A DNA stretch of 64,000 nt from an uncultured Thiotrichaceae bacterium (GCA_902727985.1 CACVAY010000117.1:1-64000); one strand, 5' to 3'; counted from the first letter of the stretch, positions 34,901 to 44,323 are shown. Numbers and translations: made by a program. Notes: generated from the sequence alone by a model not told the origin.

Positions 34901-37900
34901 ACGCAGACCATCGCTGTCGAAATTGCCAATTGAGAGACCTTTGACCGTCACACCATCCGCCGAACCGATGGTCAAGCCATCAGCCGTTGCTCCGGTTCCG
35001 GCATTGGTGCCATCAAGAGCAACCAGGACCGAACGATCAGTGATCGCGCCATTCGCGTCGCGGATGCCTCCGCAGGATGCGCCCGACTGTGTCGAACCAT
35101 CCACACTGACGGCATCATCGGTAATGATCGGTAACACGGTGGCCGGTTTGATCACCACCACACCTGCGGTAGTCAAATCCAATGTCGTATGACTCTCAGT
35201 ACCAACATAGGCACTGCCATCCGGCACCATAAAGATAGACGTTTCCTGACCTGCATTAATCCCCTGATTCGGGATATCAGTGAGCAGATTGCTGTTGAGG
35301 ATGAATTGGCGTAATGAACCCTGTCCGCTGTCATTAGTATTGACAATGGTGTCGAAGTTAAAGCCGAAGTCGATGCCAGCGATGTCCGCTCCCGCCACCG
35401 TCACTGGTTGCAGGGATTGCACCGCACCACCACCCGACAACGCAAAGGTCGTGGCATTCAGCGTTTCCGCACCACCGTTAGCCGTACCATCGGCCACGGC
35501 TGGCTTGCGCCCGCCGACTTCGCCGGTGACGGCAGTCGTACCATCCGTGCGGAAAGTCTGCACCCCCAGTTCGGAGCCATTCGCGCCGGTACGGGTCGAG
35601 CTGACTGTGTCACTCACCACGCGCACATGGTAGTCACCATTCGTTAAACCGGCAAATTCGTAAGCACCATCGTTCGTGCCATCATTTGCTGTTGTCGTTG
35701 AATCACGCAAAGCGCCGGTATTGTCATAAAGCTCAACCGTTACGCCGTTTACTCCCACACCAGAAGCACTACTCTGATCTCTTCCAGCGCCGCCGCCATA
35801 GTTAATATCTTCAAAGACGATGCCGTTTAACTTATTCGCCACAATCAAACCAATCGCCGAGAATTCGGAGGTACCTGTTCCAGACACGGTTGCAGTAGCT
35901 GTCAGCTTGTCGTTCAGTTCAATGTTGGTGCCTGCTGGCAAGCTAGTGAGCGCAAACGTCTGACTAAAGGCCAACATGCCGCTTGGGTTATTACCATCCG
36001 CATCGGTACTCATAGCACAAGCTGTTCCACTTGCAGGCATGACCCATGATGTCAAAAACACCTCACCCTCGCCATAATCCTGGGTTTCGCCGAACTGGTT
36101 ACTACCCGCCGCAACGACCGAGACCGACGTTGGCGAGACATCCGCCTCAAACAACTCTATGGTCGCTCCGGCCGGTGCACAGCCGCTGATGATCAGGTTG
36201 CTACCAACCAGAATACTCTGCTTAAATTGTGGGAAGTTAAGCAGGCTGTTGGCACCAGTATCGACATCATTAGCATCGTTATTGGTGACCTCATTACCCC
36301 TAAGGTCGATTCCGAGCCCGGTATTATTGAAGATCTGGTTTCTGGAGATGGTGACCAGGCTCGTTGAACTACTGACCTGAACACCAGAGGCCAAGTTGCT
36401 GTGAATGGTATTGCCGGAAATCGTGGCTGCCGCACCACTCTGAATCAGGATGCCACTATATCCATTAACGGAGTCCTGCGAGTTATTAGCAACGATATTA
36501 CCCTCGCCTGCTCCCAGCCCACCGATGACATGTCCCGCACCACCGTCTATCCTTACCCCCCAAAAGCCATTACCAATCGCTGTAGTACCATCAATCCCGA
36601 CACCGATTTTATTACCTTGGATGGTCATATTGCTCATACTATAGAGTTCAATACCTGACCCCTGATCTGAGCCAGCGATCACGTTGTTACGAATGATCCA
36701 CCCTTCATTATCCTCAGCAATGATCAGATACCATTGGTCTGTACGATCCAGCAGTCCCGTAGCATCCGTTCCAAGCAGATTGTTCTCGATGAGCACATTG
36801 TTCGTAGTACCGTAAAATCCGCCCAGCTCGAATCCATTGCCAGAGATCACGTTATTACGGATGATTTCTCCATCTGAGACGATGTTGCCGGTATAGCCCG
36901 CAAAGCTGATACCTGAACCAACATAACCGCGCCCATTGCCGACCGACGTGTTGCCATCCGCCGCGATGCCAACATAGTTCATGTCGATGATCACATCATC
37001 AATGGTGCCCTCCATCCAGATACCGTCATTCGTGTTTGCGCCAACTACATTCATACCGCTGACCGTCGCATCACCAATATCGGCACTAGTTACGCCGTTA
37101 AGCACGATGCCCTTGTGATTGTTTCCGGCGAGCGCGATTCCATTAGCAGCAAGGCCAATATGGTTACAGGTGGCAGTGAAATTTGTGCTGTTATCGGCAC
37201 GCAGACCATCGCTGTCGAAATTGCCAATTGAGAGACCTTTGACCGTCACACCATCCGCCGAACCGATGGTCAAGCCATCAGCCGTTGCTCCGGTTCCGGC
37301 ATTGGTGCCATCAAGAGCAACCAGGACCGAACGATCAGTGATCGCGCCATTCGCGTCGCGGATGCCTCCGCAGGATGCGCCCGACTGTGTCGAACCATCC
37401 ACACTGACGGCATCATCGGTAATGATCGGTAACACGGTGGCCGGTTTGATCACCACCACACCTGCGGTAGTCAAATCCAATGTCGTATGACTCTCAGTAC
37501 CAACATAGGCACTGCCATCCGGCACCATAAAGATAGACGTTTCCTGACCTGCATTAATCCCCTGATTCGGGATATCAGTGAGCAGATTGCTGTTGAGGAT
37601 GAATTGGCGTAATGAACCCTGTCCGCTGTCATTAGTATTGACAATGGTGTCGAAGTTAAAGCCGAAGTCGATGCCAGCGATGTCCGCTCCCGCCACCGTC
37701 ACTGGTTGCAGGGATTGCACCGCACCACCACCCGACAACGCAAAGGTCGTGGCATTCAGCGTTTCCGCACCACCGTTAGCCGTACCATCGGCCACGGCTG
37801 GCTTGCGCCCGCCGACTTCGCCGGTGACGGCAGTCGTACCATCCGTGCGGAAAGTCTGCACCCCCAGTTCGGAGCCATTCGCGCCGGTACGGGTCGAGCT

Positions 37901-40225
37901 GACGGTGTTACTCACCACGCGCACATGGTAACTGCCATCCAGTACATTATTGAAAGTATAACGACCATCGGCTGCGGTGGTGGTAGTGCTGGCTAGATTG
38001 CCACTGGCATCATACAGTTCCACAACCGCCGCCGTAACTCCTGCACCACTGGCGGTTGCAAGATCACGACCTGCGCCACCCCCATAGTTGACATCCTCGA
38101 AGATTGTGCCGGTCAGGTCATACCCAGGGTCAACCAAGGCAGGCTCATCTAACCAACACGCTTTTTGCAAATTTTTAGAGGCCCCTGTGGCTGCCGCAAA
38201 ACCAAACCTAACATACGAACTGCCGAAATAACTGACTAAATCACGGGTGACTGAAGCAAGTTGAACGCCATCAAAATAATAGGTGAAATTTTGCGTAGCG
38301 GGATCCCAGACATAGCGGGTAATGTGGTATTTGCCATCTTCAATTTCTCCACCGGCCCCAATGGCTACCGCACTTAACAGTGTATTAGCCGGATCAGGTA
38401 AAGCCACATCACCATTCAGATAGATGCCCGTATGATCAGCAGCCAAATCACCGGTAAAGCCACTGATGTTAGTATTGTCAAAGGTATCGAATTCAATGGT
38501 GACAGACGGATAGACTGCTCGGTTGTTCAAACCAGACGCACTTAGATTGATATCACCGTCTACTCCCATGTAGCCTCCGTTATAGCCTTGTGCAGCCGTA
38601 CCGCGTGGATCATTTTGTAGAATAAAGGACAGCCCGTCTGCCCCTGCATCAAGACCCGTACTGGGGTCGATGCCTACATTAGAACCCAGATAAACACCTA
38701 ATTGAATATCAAAGGGTTGACTTAGATCTATTTGGTCATTTGACCAAATAAAGCCAGACTTGAAGTTCGCATCATCGGTCAGAACATACTCATTATTAGC
38801 ATTGACGTAAGCATCGCCCAGTGTAGTCACTGGTACGGCAACACAGGAAGAGACCAAACTATTGATCGTGACAGCATAATCCTCGACCTCACCATTGGTG
38901 GCAGCCGCCGTACTATCCAGTCCTTGCGTGGTTGACCAGCGGAAGCGGGCGAAGGTCTGAGAGGTGATTGCACCTGCAGGTACAGTCACTGCAAAGGCAA
39001 TCGTTCCAGCGGTGGCATTAGTATCAAGCCCACCACCATCCTGCAAATCAGAGGCGATTTGCTCACCTGAATCCAGAAAATCACCATCCCCATTCCAGTC
39101 TATCCAGCCTTGCAAGTAGCCACTTGCGCCGTTTACGGTTGCCGTAATCGTTGCAGTTTCACCTCTTGTCAACGCTGGAATTGTGATTCCGTCCTCGTCG
39201 TCACCCTGTCCATCAACATCATCGCCATTGGCTGTGGTGGTTCCTTGCGTAGCGGCATCCGGGTCTGGTGGTGTCGAACCAAGATAGTGTGCACTGGTGA
39301 ACTGTACTGTTGCCATGGTCAGTGAAGCAATGGACGTCAGCGCCGAGGGCTGAGACCCCCCCGTTGCTGTTGCGCCATTATAATGTGAAGCATCAGGCAT
39401 ACCCGCAGCATCACCGTAATCAAAGGGAATGAATACGCCGAAAGCGAGTGCATCCCGACCGATCTGTGATTGCAGGTTGACATTAAGAGTCGTTACATCC
39501 TCTGTCAGCGCTAGTAGTGAGCCGCCACCTGCATTTGGGAGTTCACTCATGAAAATCGTACGATTAGCATTGGAGAATTGCACATCAAGCGTGCCCGATG
39601 CCTCGATAGGGCGCCATTGTGAGCCATCCGTTGTCCAGCTAGCATTTTCATCGGCATTGCCGGTATCTTCTGCCTCGGCTACAACGATATCCGCCGGGAT
39701 AGGACTGCCGTTCAGTGTGGCAGAGAAGGTGACGTCAAAGTCAATGCCGCTTGAGTCGGTCACTGATACGTTGCCAAGACCGATGGGGTTTACACCGCCA
39801 TAAAGTTTATTGAGTGTGTCACCCCACCAATCCCCGCTATTGTAGGGAAGCAGATCGCCATTGCTTATATTGGAGAGCGTAGCCGTGATGATGATGCCAC
39901 TGCCGACATCCCAGCTTTTGGTGACCACATCCCCAGCGTTAAACTGTGTATTCGCACCGCAAGACCAGTCAAGCCAGAAGATCGAGTCGCGGAATTGCCC
40001 CGTTCCCGAACTGGCATAGCCAGATCCATTACCTGCGCTCTCTGTGCCGCAACTTACAGCAGCAGCAAAGGCTTTAGTGCCTGGCATAAGCAGCATAAGA
40101 AGGATGATAAACAAGGCCGCCTTCGGAAGGCCCAGCCCGTATTCCTTTTTTTTGGTTTTACTGTTTAGTATCGCCTGCAATGTAGATCGTAACCAACGGC
40201 CAAGCGCCAAAATATTATTATTCAT
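31940..40225 (-). CDS. Giant secreted adhesin-like protein with lectin and duplicated beta-helix regions (2761 aa)
   Basis: The ATG at 40225 has AGGG upstream (a TTG two codons earlier is unlikely). The long N-terminus has a hydrophobic signal (about 32-55, ALFIILLMLLMPGTKAFA). Domains in order: GEVED (about 267-450), an L-type lectin-like domain (about 458-693, with ADGLSFILQND and SVTIEFDTFDN), SdrD-like, then two long parallel beta-helix blocks at about 774-1456 and 1540-2222 (SGNGFELGGFYG, NTIHSNLASG) that are the same sequence. A second GEVED (about 2228-2390), an SdrD domain and the shared C-terminal cassette follow, ending VNYKVKVD. No cell-wall or barrel anchor. Likely a carbohydrate-binding surface adhesin. 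Confidence 0.87.
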   Translation of the reverse strand: MNNNILALGRWLRSTLQAILNSKTKKKEYGLGLPKAALFIILLMLLMPGTKAFAAAVSCGTESAGNGSGYASSGTGQFRDSIFWLDWSCGANTQFNAGDVVTKSWDVGSGIIITATLSNISNGDLLPYNSGDWWGDTLNKLYGGVNPIGLGNVSVTDSSGIDFDVTFSATLNGSPIPADIVVAEAEDTGNADENASWTTDGSQWRPIEASGTLDVQFSNANRTIFMSELPNAGGGSLLALTEDVTTLNVNLQSQIGRDALAFGVFIPFDYGDAAGMPDASHYNGATATGGSQPSALTSIASLTMATVQFTSAHYLGSTPPDPDAATQGTTTANGDDVDGQGDDEDGITIPALTRGETATITATVNGASGYLQGWIDWNGDGDFLDSGEQIASDLQDGGGLDTNATAGTIAFAVTVPAGAITSQTFARFRWSTTQGLDSTAAATNGEVEDYAVTINSLVSSCVAVPVTTLGDAYVNANNEYVLTDDANFKSGFIWSNDQIDLSQPFDIQLGVYLGSNVGIDPSTGLDAGADGLSFILQNDPRGTAAQGYNGGYMGVDGDINLSASGLNNRAVYPSVTIEFDTFDNTNISGFTGDLAADHTGIYLNGDVALPDPANTLLSAVAIGAGGEIEDGKYHITRYVWDPATQNFTYYFDGVQLASVTRDLVSYFGSSYVRFGFAAATGASKNLQKACWLDEPALVDPGYDLTGTIFEDVNYGGGAGRDLATASGAGVTAAVVELYDASGNLASTTTTAADGRYTFNNVLDGSYHVRVVSNTVSSTRTGANGSELGVQTFRTDGTTAVTGEVGGRKPAVADGTANGGAETLNATTFALSGGGAVQSLQPVTVAGADIAGIDFGFNFDTIVNTNDSGQGSLRQFILNSNLLTDIPNQGINAGQETSIFMVPDGSAYVGTESHTTLDLTTAGVVVIKPATVLPIITDDAVSVDGSTQSGASCGGIRDANGAITDRSVLVALDGTNAGTGATADGLTIGSADGVTVKGLSIGNFDSDGLRADNSTNFTATCNHIGLAANGIALAGNNHKGIVLNGVTSADIGDATVSGMNVVGANTNDGIWMEGTIDDVIIDMNYVGIAADGNTSVGNGRGYVGSGISFAGYTGNIVSDGEIIRNNVISGNGFELGGFYGTTNNVLIENNLLGTDATGLLDRTDQWYLIIAEDNEGWIIRNNVIAGSDQGSGIELYSMSNMTIQGNKIGVGIDGTTAIGNGFWGVRIDGGAGHVIGGLGAGEGNIVANNSQDSVNGYSGILIQSGAAATISGNTIHSNLASGVQVSSSTSLVTISRNQIFNNTGLGIDLRGNEVTNNDANDVDTGANSLLNFPQFKQSILVGSNLIISGCAPAGATIELFEADVSPTSVSVVAAGSNQFGETQDYGEGEVFLTSWVMPASGTACAMSTDADGNNPSGMLAFSQTFALTSLPAGTNIELNDKLTATATVSGTGTSEFSAIGLIVANKLNGIVFEDINYGGGAGRDQSSASGVGVNGVTVELYDNTGALRDSTTTANDGTNDGAYEFAGLTNGDYHVRVVSDTVSSTRTGANGSELGVQTFRTDGTTAVTGEVGGRKPAVADGTANGGAETLNATTFALSGGGAVQSLQPVTVAGADIAGIDFGFNFDTIVNTNDSGQGSLRQFILNSNLLTDIPNQGINAGQETSIFMVPDGSAYVGTESHTTLDLTTAGVVVIKPATVLPIITDDAVSVDGSTQSGASCGGIRDANGAITDRSVLVALDGTNAGTGATADGLTIGSADGVTVKGLSIGNFDSDGLRADNSTNFTATCNHIGLAANGIALAGNNHKGIVLNGVTSADIGDATVSGMNVVGANTNDGIWMEGTIDDVIIDMNYVGIAADGNTSVGNGRGYVGSGISFAGYTGNIVSDGEIIRNNVISGNGFELGGFYGTTNNVLIENNLLGTDATGLLDRTDQWYLIIAEDNEGWIIRNNVIAGSDQGSGIELYSMSNMTIQGNKIGVGIDGTTAIGNGFWGVRIDGGAGHVIGGLGAGEGNIVANNSQDSVNGYSGILIQSGAAATISGNTIHSNLASGVQVSSSTSLVTISRNQIFNNTGLGIDLRGNEVTNNDANDVDTGANSLLNFPQFKQSILVGSNLIISGCAPAGATIELFEADVSPTSVSVVAAGSNQFGETQDYGEGEVFLTSWVMPASGTACAMSTDADGNNPSGMLAFSQTFALTSLPAGTNIELNDKLTATATVSGTGTSEFSAVAIVAGQDYGDAPDNYLTKLAVDGARHDVVNDVYLGSVKPDVDTDGQPSIAANDDGVDEEGVSLPLPVLNAHDRTYAVTVKTTNVTSSAATLMGWIDFDGNGAFDADEVAIRTISAGASAADVELKWSVIPIDISAGDTYMRLRLTTDSISNTEPGGAKRDGEVEDYALSITTKGVSVSGRVYNDTDVDGVNDSTEIGVSGLPVVLFDGATCQSVRTDAEGNYRFDNVEAGTYQVYEASRETVPVPTNCGVANARDPKGYRSTTDNVSSSFVVSNADITGVDFGDVKEPSFKPDHVGTVLPGNVVLYAHEFVSQSTGTVTFTSANSTPATAGWSQVLYQDTDCNGELNGSEGNAEIEGDVIVAGVGNPVCVINKVYAPSNVNSGEDYSNVITADFTFGDPANATAGSIALTVTDLTTAAASNETSGVSRLELYKTVENVTQNTGVTATQNGAKPGDELLYRIQYQNTGSAPLTELVINDVVPEFTTIVGSPTCETPLPNSLISCTPVVIGSDIRWTFPANDALQAGETGYVNYKVKVD
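33558..35605. repeat. 2048-bp direct repeat, copy 1
   Basis: This segment is repeated at 35856-37903 with an offset of 2298 bp. I saw no mismatch between the copies on reading both. The left edge is sharp (GCCGAG shared, next base different). The right edge drops to two mismatches in about 25 bp and then diverges. It lies inside the giant gene and keeps its frame. Confidence 0.9.
35856..37903. repeat. 2048-bp direct repeat, copy 2
   Basis: Second copy of the repeat at 33558-35605, encoding residues about 774-1456 of the giant protein. The flanking SdrD-like segments (about 250 bp each) are related but clearly diverged, so the identical block is a younger duplication or conversion than the domain duplication that contains it. 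Confidence 0.9.
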
Positions 40226-40836
40226 AGTCAACCCTAAAATGCAGTTATCAGAAACATCAATGGGGTCAGACTCAATTGATTGAACCTAGGTCGGTCAATC
40301 AATAGTCTTTTTTTGATGGCGGAAAAACTCACTAAATCTATAGTAAATAAATAAAAAGCACCTATTAATTGACTTAGATTTTTCTTGATCCGTAAGAAAC
40401 CCATTTTTACCTCTTATTATTTTTATATTTTATGCACGTCAACAGCAACCCAAGATGAACCTAACGGAATATCTAAAGCATAAATAGATTTGTGTGATTA
40501 TTAAGCATTCTTAGCTTCTGGTTGATTTTTTTGGATCAACGGTAGGATGACTTTCAGAGAGGTGGGTTAATTCAGAAAAATTTAGGTATCTATACTAATT
40601 CGACACAGGTAAGTTATTAAAACGTTAGAGTTTAATTTGATCCTTATCGAAGTAGCCTACATACATCCGATAGAGTAATAGCGACAGTTTTTAGATAATC
40701 CTCAACCAAGACGAAAGTAGTTGTGTTTTGCACGGAAACAAAAAAGCCCCCTGATGGTTGATCAAGAGGCTTATTCTATATATGTGTTAATGATGCGCTA
40801 GTATTAATACATGCTATCGTTACGAAGATCGTTCCA
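40226..40836. other. Intergenic region: REP-like palindrome, promoter zone and TA terminator
   Basis: AT-rich, no gene. From 40262 the sequence TGGGGTCAGACTC resembles a palindromic element common in proteobacteria, and ATTGATTGA at 40275-40283 pairs with TCAATCAAT at 40295-40303, followed by a T-run. The giant gene's promoter should lie in 40250-40700. At 40740-40772 a hairpin (AAGCC...GGCTT) with a T-run on the minus strand ends the toxin-antitoxin transcript. Confidence 0.5.
40740..40772 (-). terminator. Terminator of the DinJ-YafQ type operon
   Basis: On the minus strand AAGCCTCTTG... pairs with the GGGGGCTT arm and is followed by five to six T. It lies 65 bp after the toxin stop codon. 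Confidence 0.6.
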
Positions 40837-41118
40837 TTATAAACCTAGTTCACTGTGAGACCCTAGGCGCACTAACTGCAATGTTTCTTTATCAGGGTTT
40901 CTATAGATTAAAACCAAATCTGGTTTAATGTGACAGTCTCTATGATCTTTCCAGTTACCCGATAAACCATGATCTCTATAGGATTCTTCAAGAGGTCGTT
41001 CATTAATTAATTCCGTCAAGACCTCAACAAATATAATCTCTAATACTGACCTGTACTTACCTTTTGATTCTCGCTTGTAGTCTCGTTTGAATTGACTGGT
41101 ACGCTCAATCGTCAGCAT
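40837..41118 (-). CDS. YafQ-family mRNA interferase toxin
   Basis: 93 residues. The family pattern is clear: RTSQFKRDYKRESKGKY at the N-terminus, then HGLSGNWKDHRDCHIKPDLV, LIYR, and the C-terminal RLGSHSEL, which includes the His and Asp residues used for ribosome-dependent mRNA cleavage. The gene overlaps the antitoxin end by 14 bp. A terminator follows. All catalytic positions look present, so the toxin is probably functional. Confidence 0.9.
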   Translation of the reverse strand: MLTIERTSQFKRDYKRESKGKYRSVLEIIFVEVLTELINERPLEESYRDHGLSGNWKDHRDCHIKPDLVLIYRNPDKETLQLVRLGSHSELGL

Positions 41119-41368
41119 TCAAATCATCCATTAAGTCACTAACACTATTGAATGATTTTGTTTTACCTTTTCTTGCTTCCTCCATTGCCTTAATGGTTGT
41201 TTCATTAGGTTTTAGCACATCGAAAGGTAAAGCTTTTTCTGTAGCAACACGGGTAAGCATGATTCTAAAAGCATCAGATACGGTTAAACCCATAGTCGCT
41301 AACACGGTAGCGGCTTCTTCTTTTATGTGTTCGTCTATACGTGCGCGAACGACTGCATTAGCTGGCAT
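41105..41368 (-). CDS. DinJ/RelB-family antitoxin
   Basis: 87 residues beginning AVVRARIDEHIKEEAATVLA, then MGLTVSDAFRIMLTRVA, the ribbon-helix-helix core of DinJ/RelB antitoxins. The C-terminal part (EARKGKTKSFNSVSDLMDDL) is the toxin-binding tail. It binds and neutralises the YafQ-like toxin and, as a complex, represses its own promoter. The inverted repeat at 41389-41415 is the likely binding site. Confidence 0.9.
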   Translation of the reverse strand: MPANAVVRARIDEHIKEEAATVLATMGLTVSDAFRIMLTRVATEKALPFDVLKPNETTIKAMEEARKGKTKSFNSVSDLMDDLNADD

Positions 41369-41388
41369 TTCATTTCACCTTTAAGTTG

Positions 41389-41415
41389 GTTATGAGCTAC
41401 ATTGTAGCCCATAAC
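41389..41415. promoter_or_regulatory. Operator-like inverted repeat of the DinJ-YafQ operon
   Basis: GTTATGAGCTACA at 41389-41401 and TGTAGCCCATAAC at 41403-41415 form a 13-bp inverted repeat with one mismatch and a one-base centre, 21 bp upstream of the antitoxin start. This size and place fit autoregulation by the antitoxin complex. Confidence 0.6.
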
Positions 41416-41573
41416 TCGTACAATAGTAGCACTAGTCCTATGAACGATTAAATAATCCTCTAAAGAGGTTTCCACATGCTCATTTAAGATGCCCATCCCA
41501 AGACACCCCAGATTGCTAGGGCATAACATAATTGCCCTATTTTCACTCATTACATCTACTTTATTACTGACTG

Positions 41574-44264
41574 TTATTCCAATCTAATAGAAAAATCTAG
41601 CACCATTTGCTGCCCTGATTGCAAAGTAATCGATGCTCCGCTAACGCTCCCCGCTGCAATTGAGCCATCATCCCCAGCAACCCCACCAGTGATATTTCCA
41701 TGCGTTGTTGATGCTGTACCGAAGAAACTTGTAAATACAGGCGCGGCATCATTGATGCGAACATTATTGACGGGGGTAGAGCCTGCATTTGTCGCAGTGA
41801 GACGATACATAACACAGGATTGCGCGGGTACGGAGAAGGTTGATGAGCTATACCCTCCTTCATCAACACCATTACAATCTGAGTCCAATGCTTGGGTTTT
41901 TACAATGTTTACATCCGCAGTACTGGCTGTCGTAATATCCGTTACATTGTCAGTAACCGCTGTACCTGTACACGTTGCAGGGTTGCTATCACCATCGTCT
42001 TGATTACCTGTTACCGTAAGGGTAGTGGTATCAATACTACCAAGCGCCGCATTTGCAGGGGCAAACATCTTCACTAATATCGGGAAACTAGCACCGACTG
42101 CCAATGTTTGGTTTGTTAGTAAGGTATCGTCACTATCTAAAGCGCCATCATTGTTAACGTCTAAATAAATGACACTTGACCAGCCTGTCGTTGTATTGCT
42201 GCTCGCGACATCCAGACATTCTAGTGGCGTATTACCATTGTTGAAGATGCGATGGTTGTAAACCACGGTGCCACCTGGCTCGATATTACCCACCTGATCA
42301 GGCTCAATGCCTACAGAAGGCTGTACCGAAATAACCACTGCATCAAACTTGATATCTTCTGCATTGTTAGCACTTGAGAAAACCCGGAAGTAGATTGGAT
42401 GCACCACACCATTACCACTAGCATCTACCGGTGTATCAACAGCCGCACATAGTTGCTTATTTCCTGCACCCGCTATATTTCCCGTCGCCGTAATTTCTGC
42501 ACCGAGTGTAGAACAATCACCACTTCCACCGTCCCTATGGAATGTTACGTTCCAACCAGAATCCAGGCTCCCTGCAACAAAAGGCTTTTCTTTACTGTAT
42601 TCCAAAATGTAATTGCGAACTTCCGTACCTTCATTGTTCACGTTCAACAAGAATACCGCCTGCTCGCCTGGAGCAACGGTCTTGGTCGTGACGGGTGAGC
42701 TCGCACTCTGCACGGTATCGTTTCCTGCCCCCAGGGTATTAGCTACATCGTTGGTTAAATCAACAGTTTCAGCAACAATTGTCTGTAAATGATCAGTCAC
42801 GGTATTGAAAACACTGCTATCAATTGAGGAGGTAGCCGTTTTAGTGACATCATAACCAGTTGAGCCCTCTTCTCCAGCAGGCAAGAAAGCTTTCAATACG
42901 ACGGTGTAATAGGCATTAGGCTCTATCGGGCCAGTATCTTTTGTACCCTCACCATTAGTATCCAGCAAGGGGGTAAAACCATCGGATTTGAATAGCTGAA
43001 ACACAGTTCCAGTTGGGAAAGTGTCGTTTGCAGTATCAATCGTCATTTCGAAGGTATCGACAGTATTACCCTTATTCCAGATAATATTGTTAAAACTCAC
43101 AATAGAGCCTTGTGGGGCTGTCGCAACCGTGACCGATTCTCCTACTCCATCGGTAGCGTCTGTTATAGAACCGTTGGCTACCACTCCTGGCACTTCGAGC
43201 ACTTCGAATGGCACTTTATTAGTGGGTAGTGGCGTAGAGCCACCATCGTAAGTGTATTCAGCCGTGTTATAGAGTATTTGTGCTTTCAAGTCAGACTTGA
43301 TATTTACATCAAATGACAGTGTTCCAGAATCTCCTGCGGGTACGGAGGCAATAATCGCAGTGAGCTGAGTGGTACTATCCGAGCCTGTATTTTCAGCACC
43401 TTTTAGCAACCCCGTACAGCTTGCATCATAGGCACAGAAAATAATGGTATCGCCACTGCCCTGGCTATCTGATGGGCCAGCATCTGTTAACGCTAACGCT
43501 GATTCAACACTCCATTCACCGGAATTGCCTGCATAGGTCATTCCTGCAGGTAAAGCGTCGATCAAAGTAACGTTTGTTGCTGTTTGCGCACCGTTGTTGA
43601 CATAGGACAAGGTGACTTTGTAAGTACCACTGGGTGATGCTCCTTCTGAGCCTGAAATGCTTTTAGTCACATCGATAACAGCCTGATCTGTCACTGTGAC
43701 CTTATCAATATTGGTCTTTTCTTCTTCATCAGGAAGAAACTGACTTTTACCCTTTACTTCAATATCTCCCGTTGTACCTACACCGGCTCCTACAGGTACT
43801 TCGGCAGCGACCACAAAGTAGAATGCTTCACCTGCAGAAAGCAGATCTGTTTCTGTGATTGATGTTGTTGAATCAGCAACACCATCACGGTTTTTATCTG
43901 CGTAGATTTGAAAACTACTAAAATCGTAACCATCGCCTGTTTGGTTAATAGCCGATAAGGTGTAGGTATCCTCCCCATTACCCGTATTCGTTAAGACATG
44001 TGGGAAATAGATGGTATTTCCAGCTGCGCCCTGTTTCTCCTGATTTTGAATCAGGTCCAGTGCGCCAACCTGTTGAATAACGGTTTCAACAATATTTGAC
44101 GTTGCAAACTGGCTAACCCCCCCCGCATCTTTATAGGTTGCTGATGCCTGATTCTGGATCAATGTGCCTGCTACAGGAGATGCAGCATATGCCATCATCG
44201 AGAAAAACATACTCAGCATGAGCAAGGCACTTAAGAATGGTTTATTGTTATTATTCTTCTTCAT
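41574..44264 (-). CDS. Secreted DUF11-repeat protein (896 aa)
   Basis: 896 residues from the ATG at 44264 (an earlier TTG is unlikely). Signal peptide (about 9-27, FLSALLMLSMFFSMMAYA). The N-terminal module AGTLIQNQASATYKDAGG, then YFPHVLTNTGNGEDTYTL, is shared with two neighbours. DUF11 repeats follow (DVTKSISGSEGA, TNVTLIDALPAGM). The C-terminal cassette (VIYLDVNNDGALDSDDT, MFAPANAALGS, CVMYRLTATNAGSTPVNN) ends QMVLDFSIRLE. DxNxDGxxD calcium-type loops recur. Probably the last gene of a transcript with the OmpA-like lipoprotein. Confidence 0.85.
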   Translation of the reverse strand: MKKNNNNKPFLSALLMLSMFFSMMAYAASPVAGTLIQNQASATYKDAGGVSQFATSNIVETVIQQVGALDLIQNQEKQGAAGNTIYFPHVLTNTGNGEDTYTLSAINQTGDGYDFSSFQIYADKNRDGVADSTTSITETDLLSAGEAFYFVVAAEVPVGAGVGTTGDIEVKGKSQFLPDEEEKTNIDKVTVTDQAVIDVTKSISGSEGASPSGTYKVTLSYVNNGAQTATNVTLIDALPAGMTYAGNSGEWSVESALALTDAGPSDSQGSGDTIIFCAYDASCTGLLKGAENTGSDSTTQLTAIIASVPAGDSGTLSFDVNIKSDLKAQILYNTAEYTYDGGSTPLPTNKVPFEVLEVPGVVANGSITDATDGVGESVTVATAPQGSIVSFNNIIWNKGNTVDTFEMTIDTANDTFPTGTVFQLFKSDGFTPLLDTNGEGTKDTGPIEPNAYYTVVLKAFLPAGEEGSTGYDVTKTATSSIDSSVFNTVTDHLQTIVAETVDLTNDVANTLGAGNDTVQSASSPVTTKTVAPGEQAVFLLNVNNEGTEVRNYILEYSKEKPFVAGSLDSGWNVTFHRDGGSGDCSTLGAEITATGNIAGAGNKQLCAAVDTPVDASGNGVVHPIYFRVFSSANNAEDIKFDAVVISVQPSVGIEPDQVGNIEPGGTVVYNHRIFNNGNTPLECLDVASSNTTTGWSSVIYLDVNNDGALDSDDTLLTNQTLAVGASFPILVKMFAPANAALGSIDTTTLTVTGNQDDGDSNPATCTGTAVTDNVTDITTASTADVNIVKTQALDSDCNGVDEGGYSSSTFSVPAQSCVMYRLTATNAGSTPVNNVRINDAAPVFTSFFGTASTTHGNITGGVAGDDGSIAAGSVSGASITLQSGQQMVLDFSIRLE

Positions 44265-44323
44265 GTTAGCAACCAATTTTATGATTTTATAGAGAGATAA
44301 AACTCTCTTTCTCTTTATTATTC

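Noticed and set aside
33861..37931. Repeated plus-strand frames inside the giant gene
   Set aside because: Antisense shadows that occur twice only because the DNA is duplicated.
41335..41550. 71-codon minus-strand frame upstream of the antitoxin
   Set aside because: It runs through the operator and into the antitoxin gene, with no domain or ribosome site.
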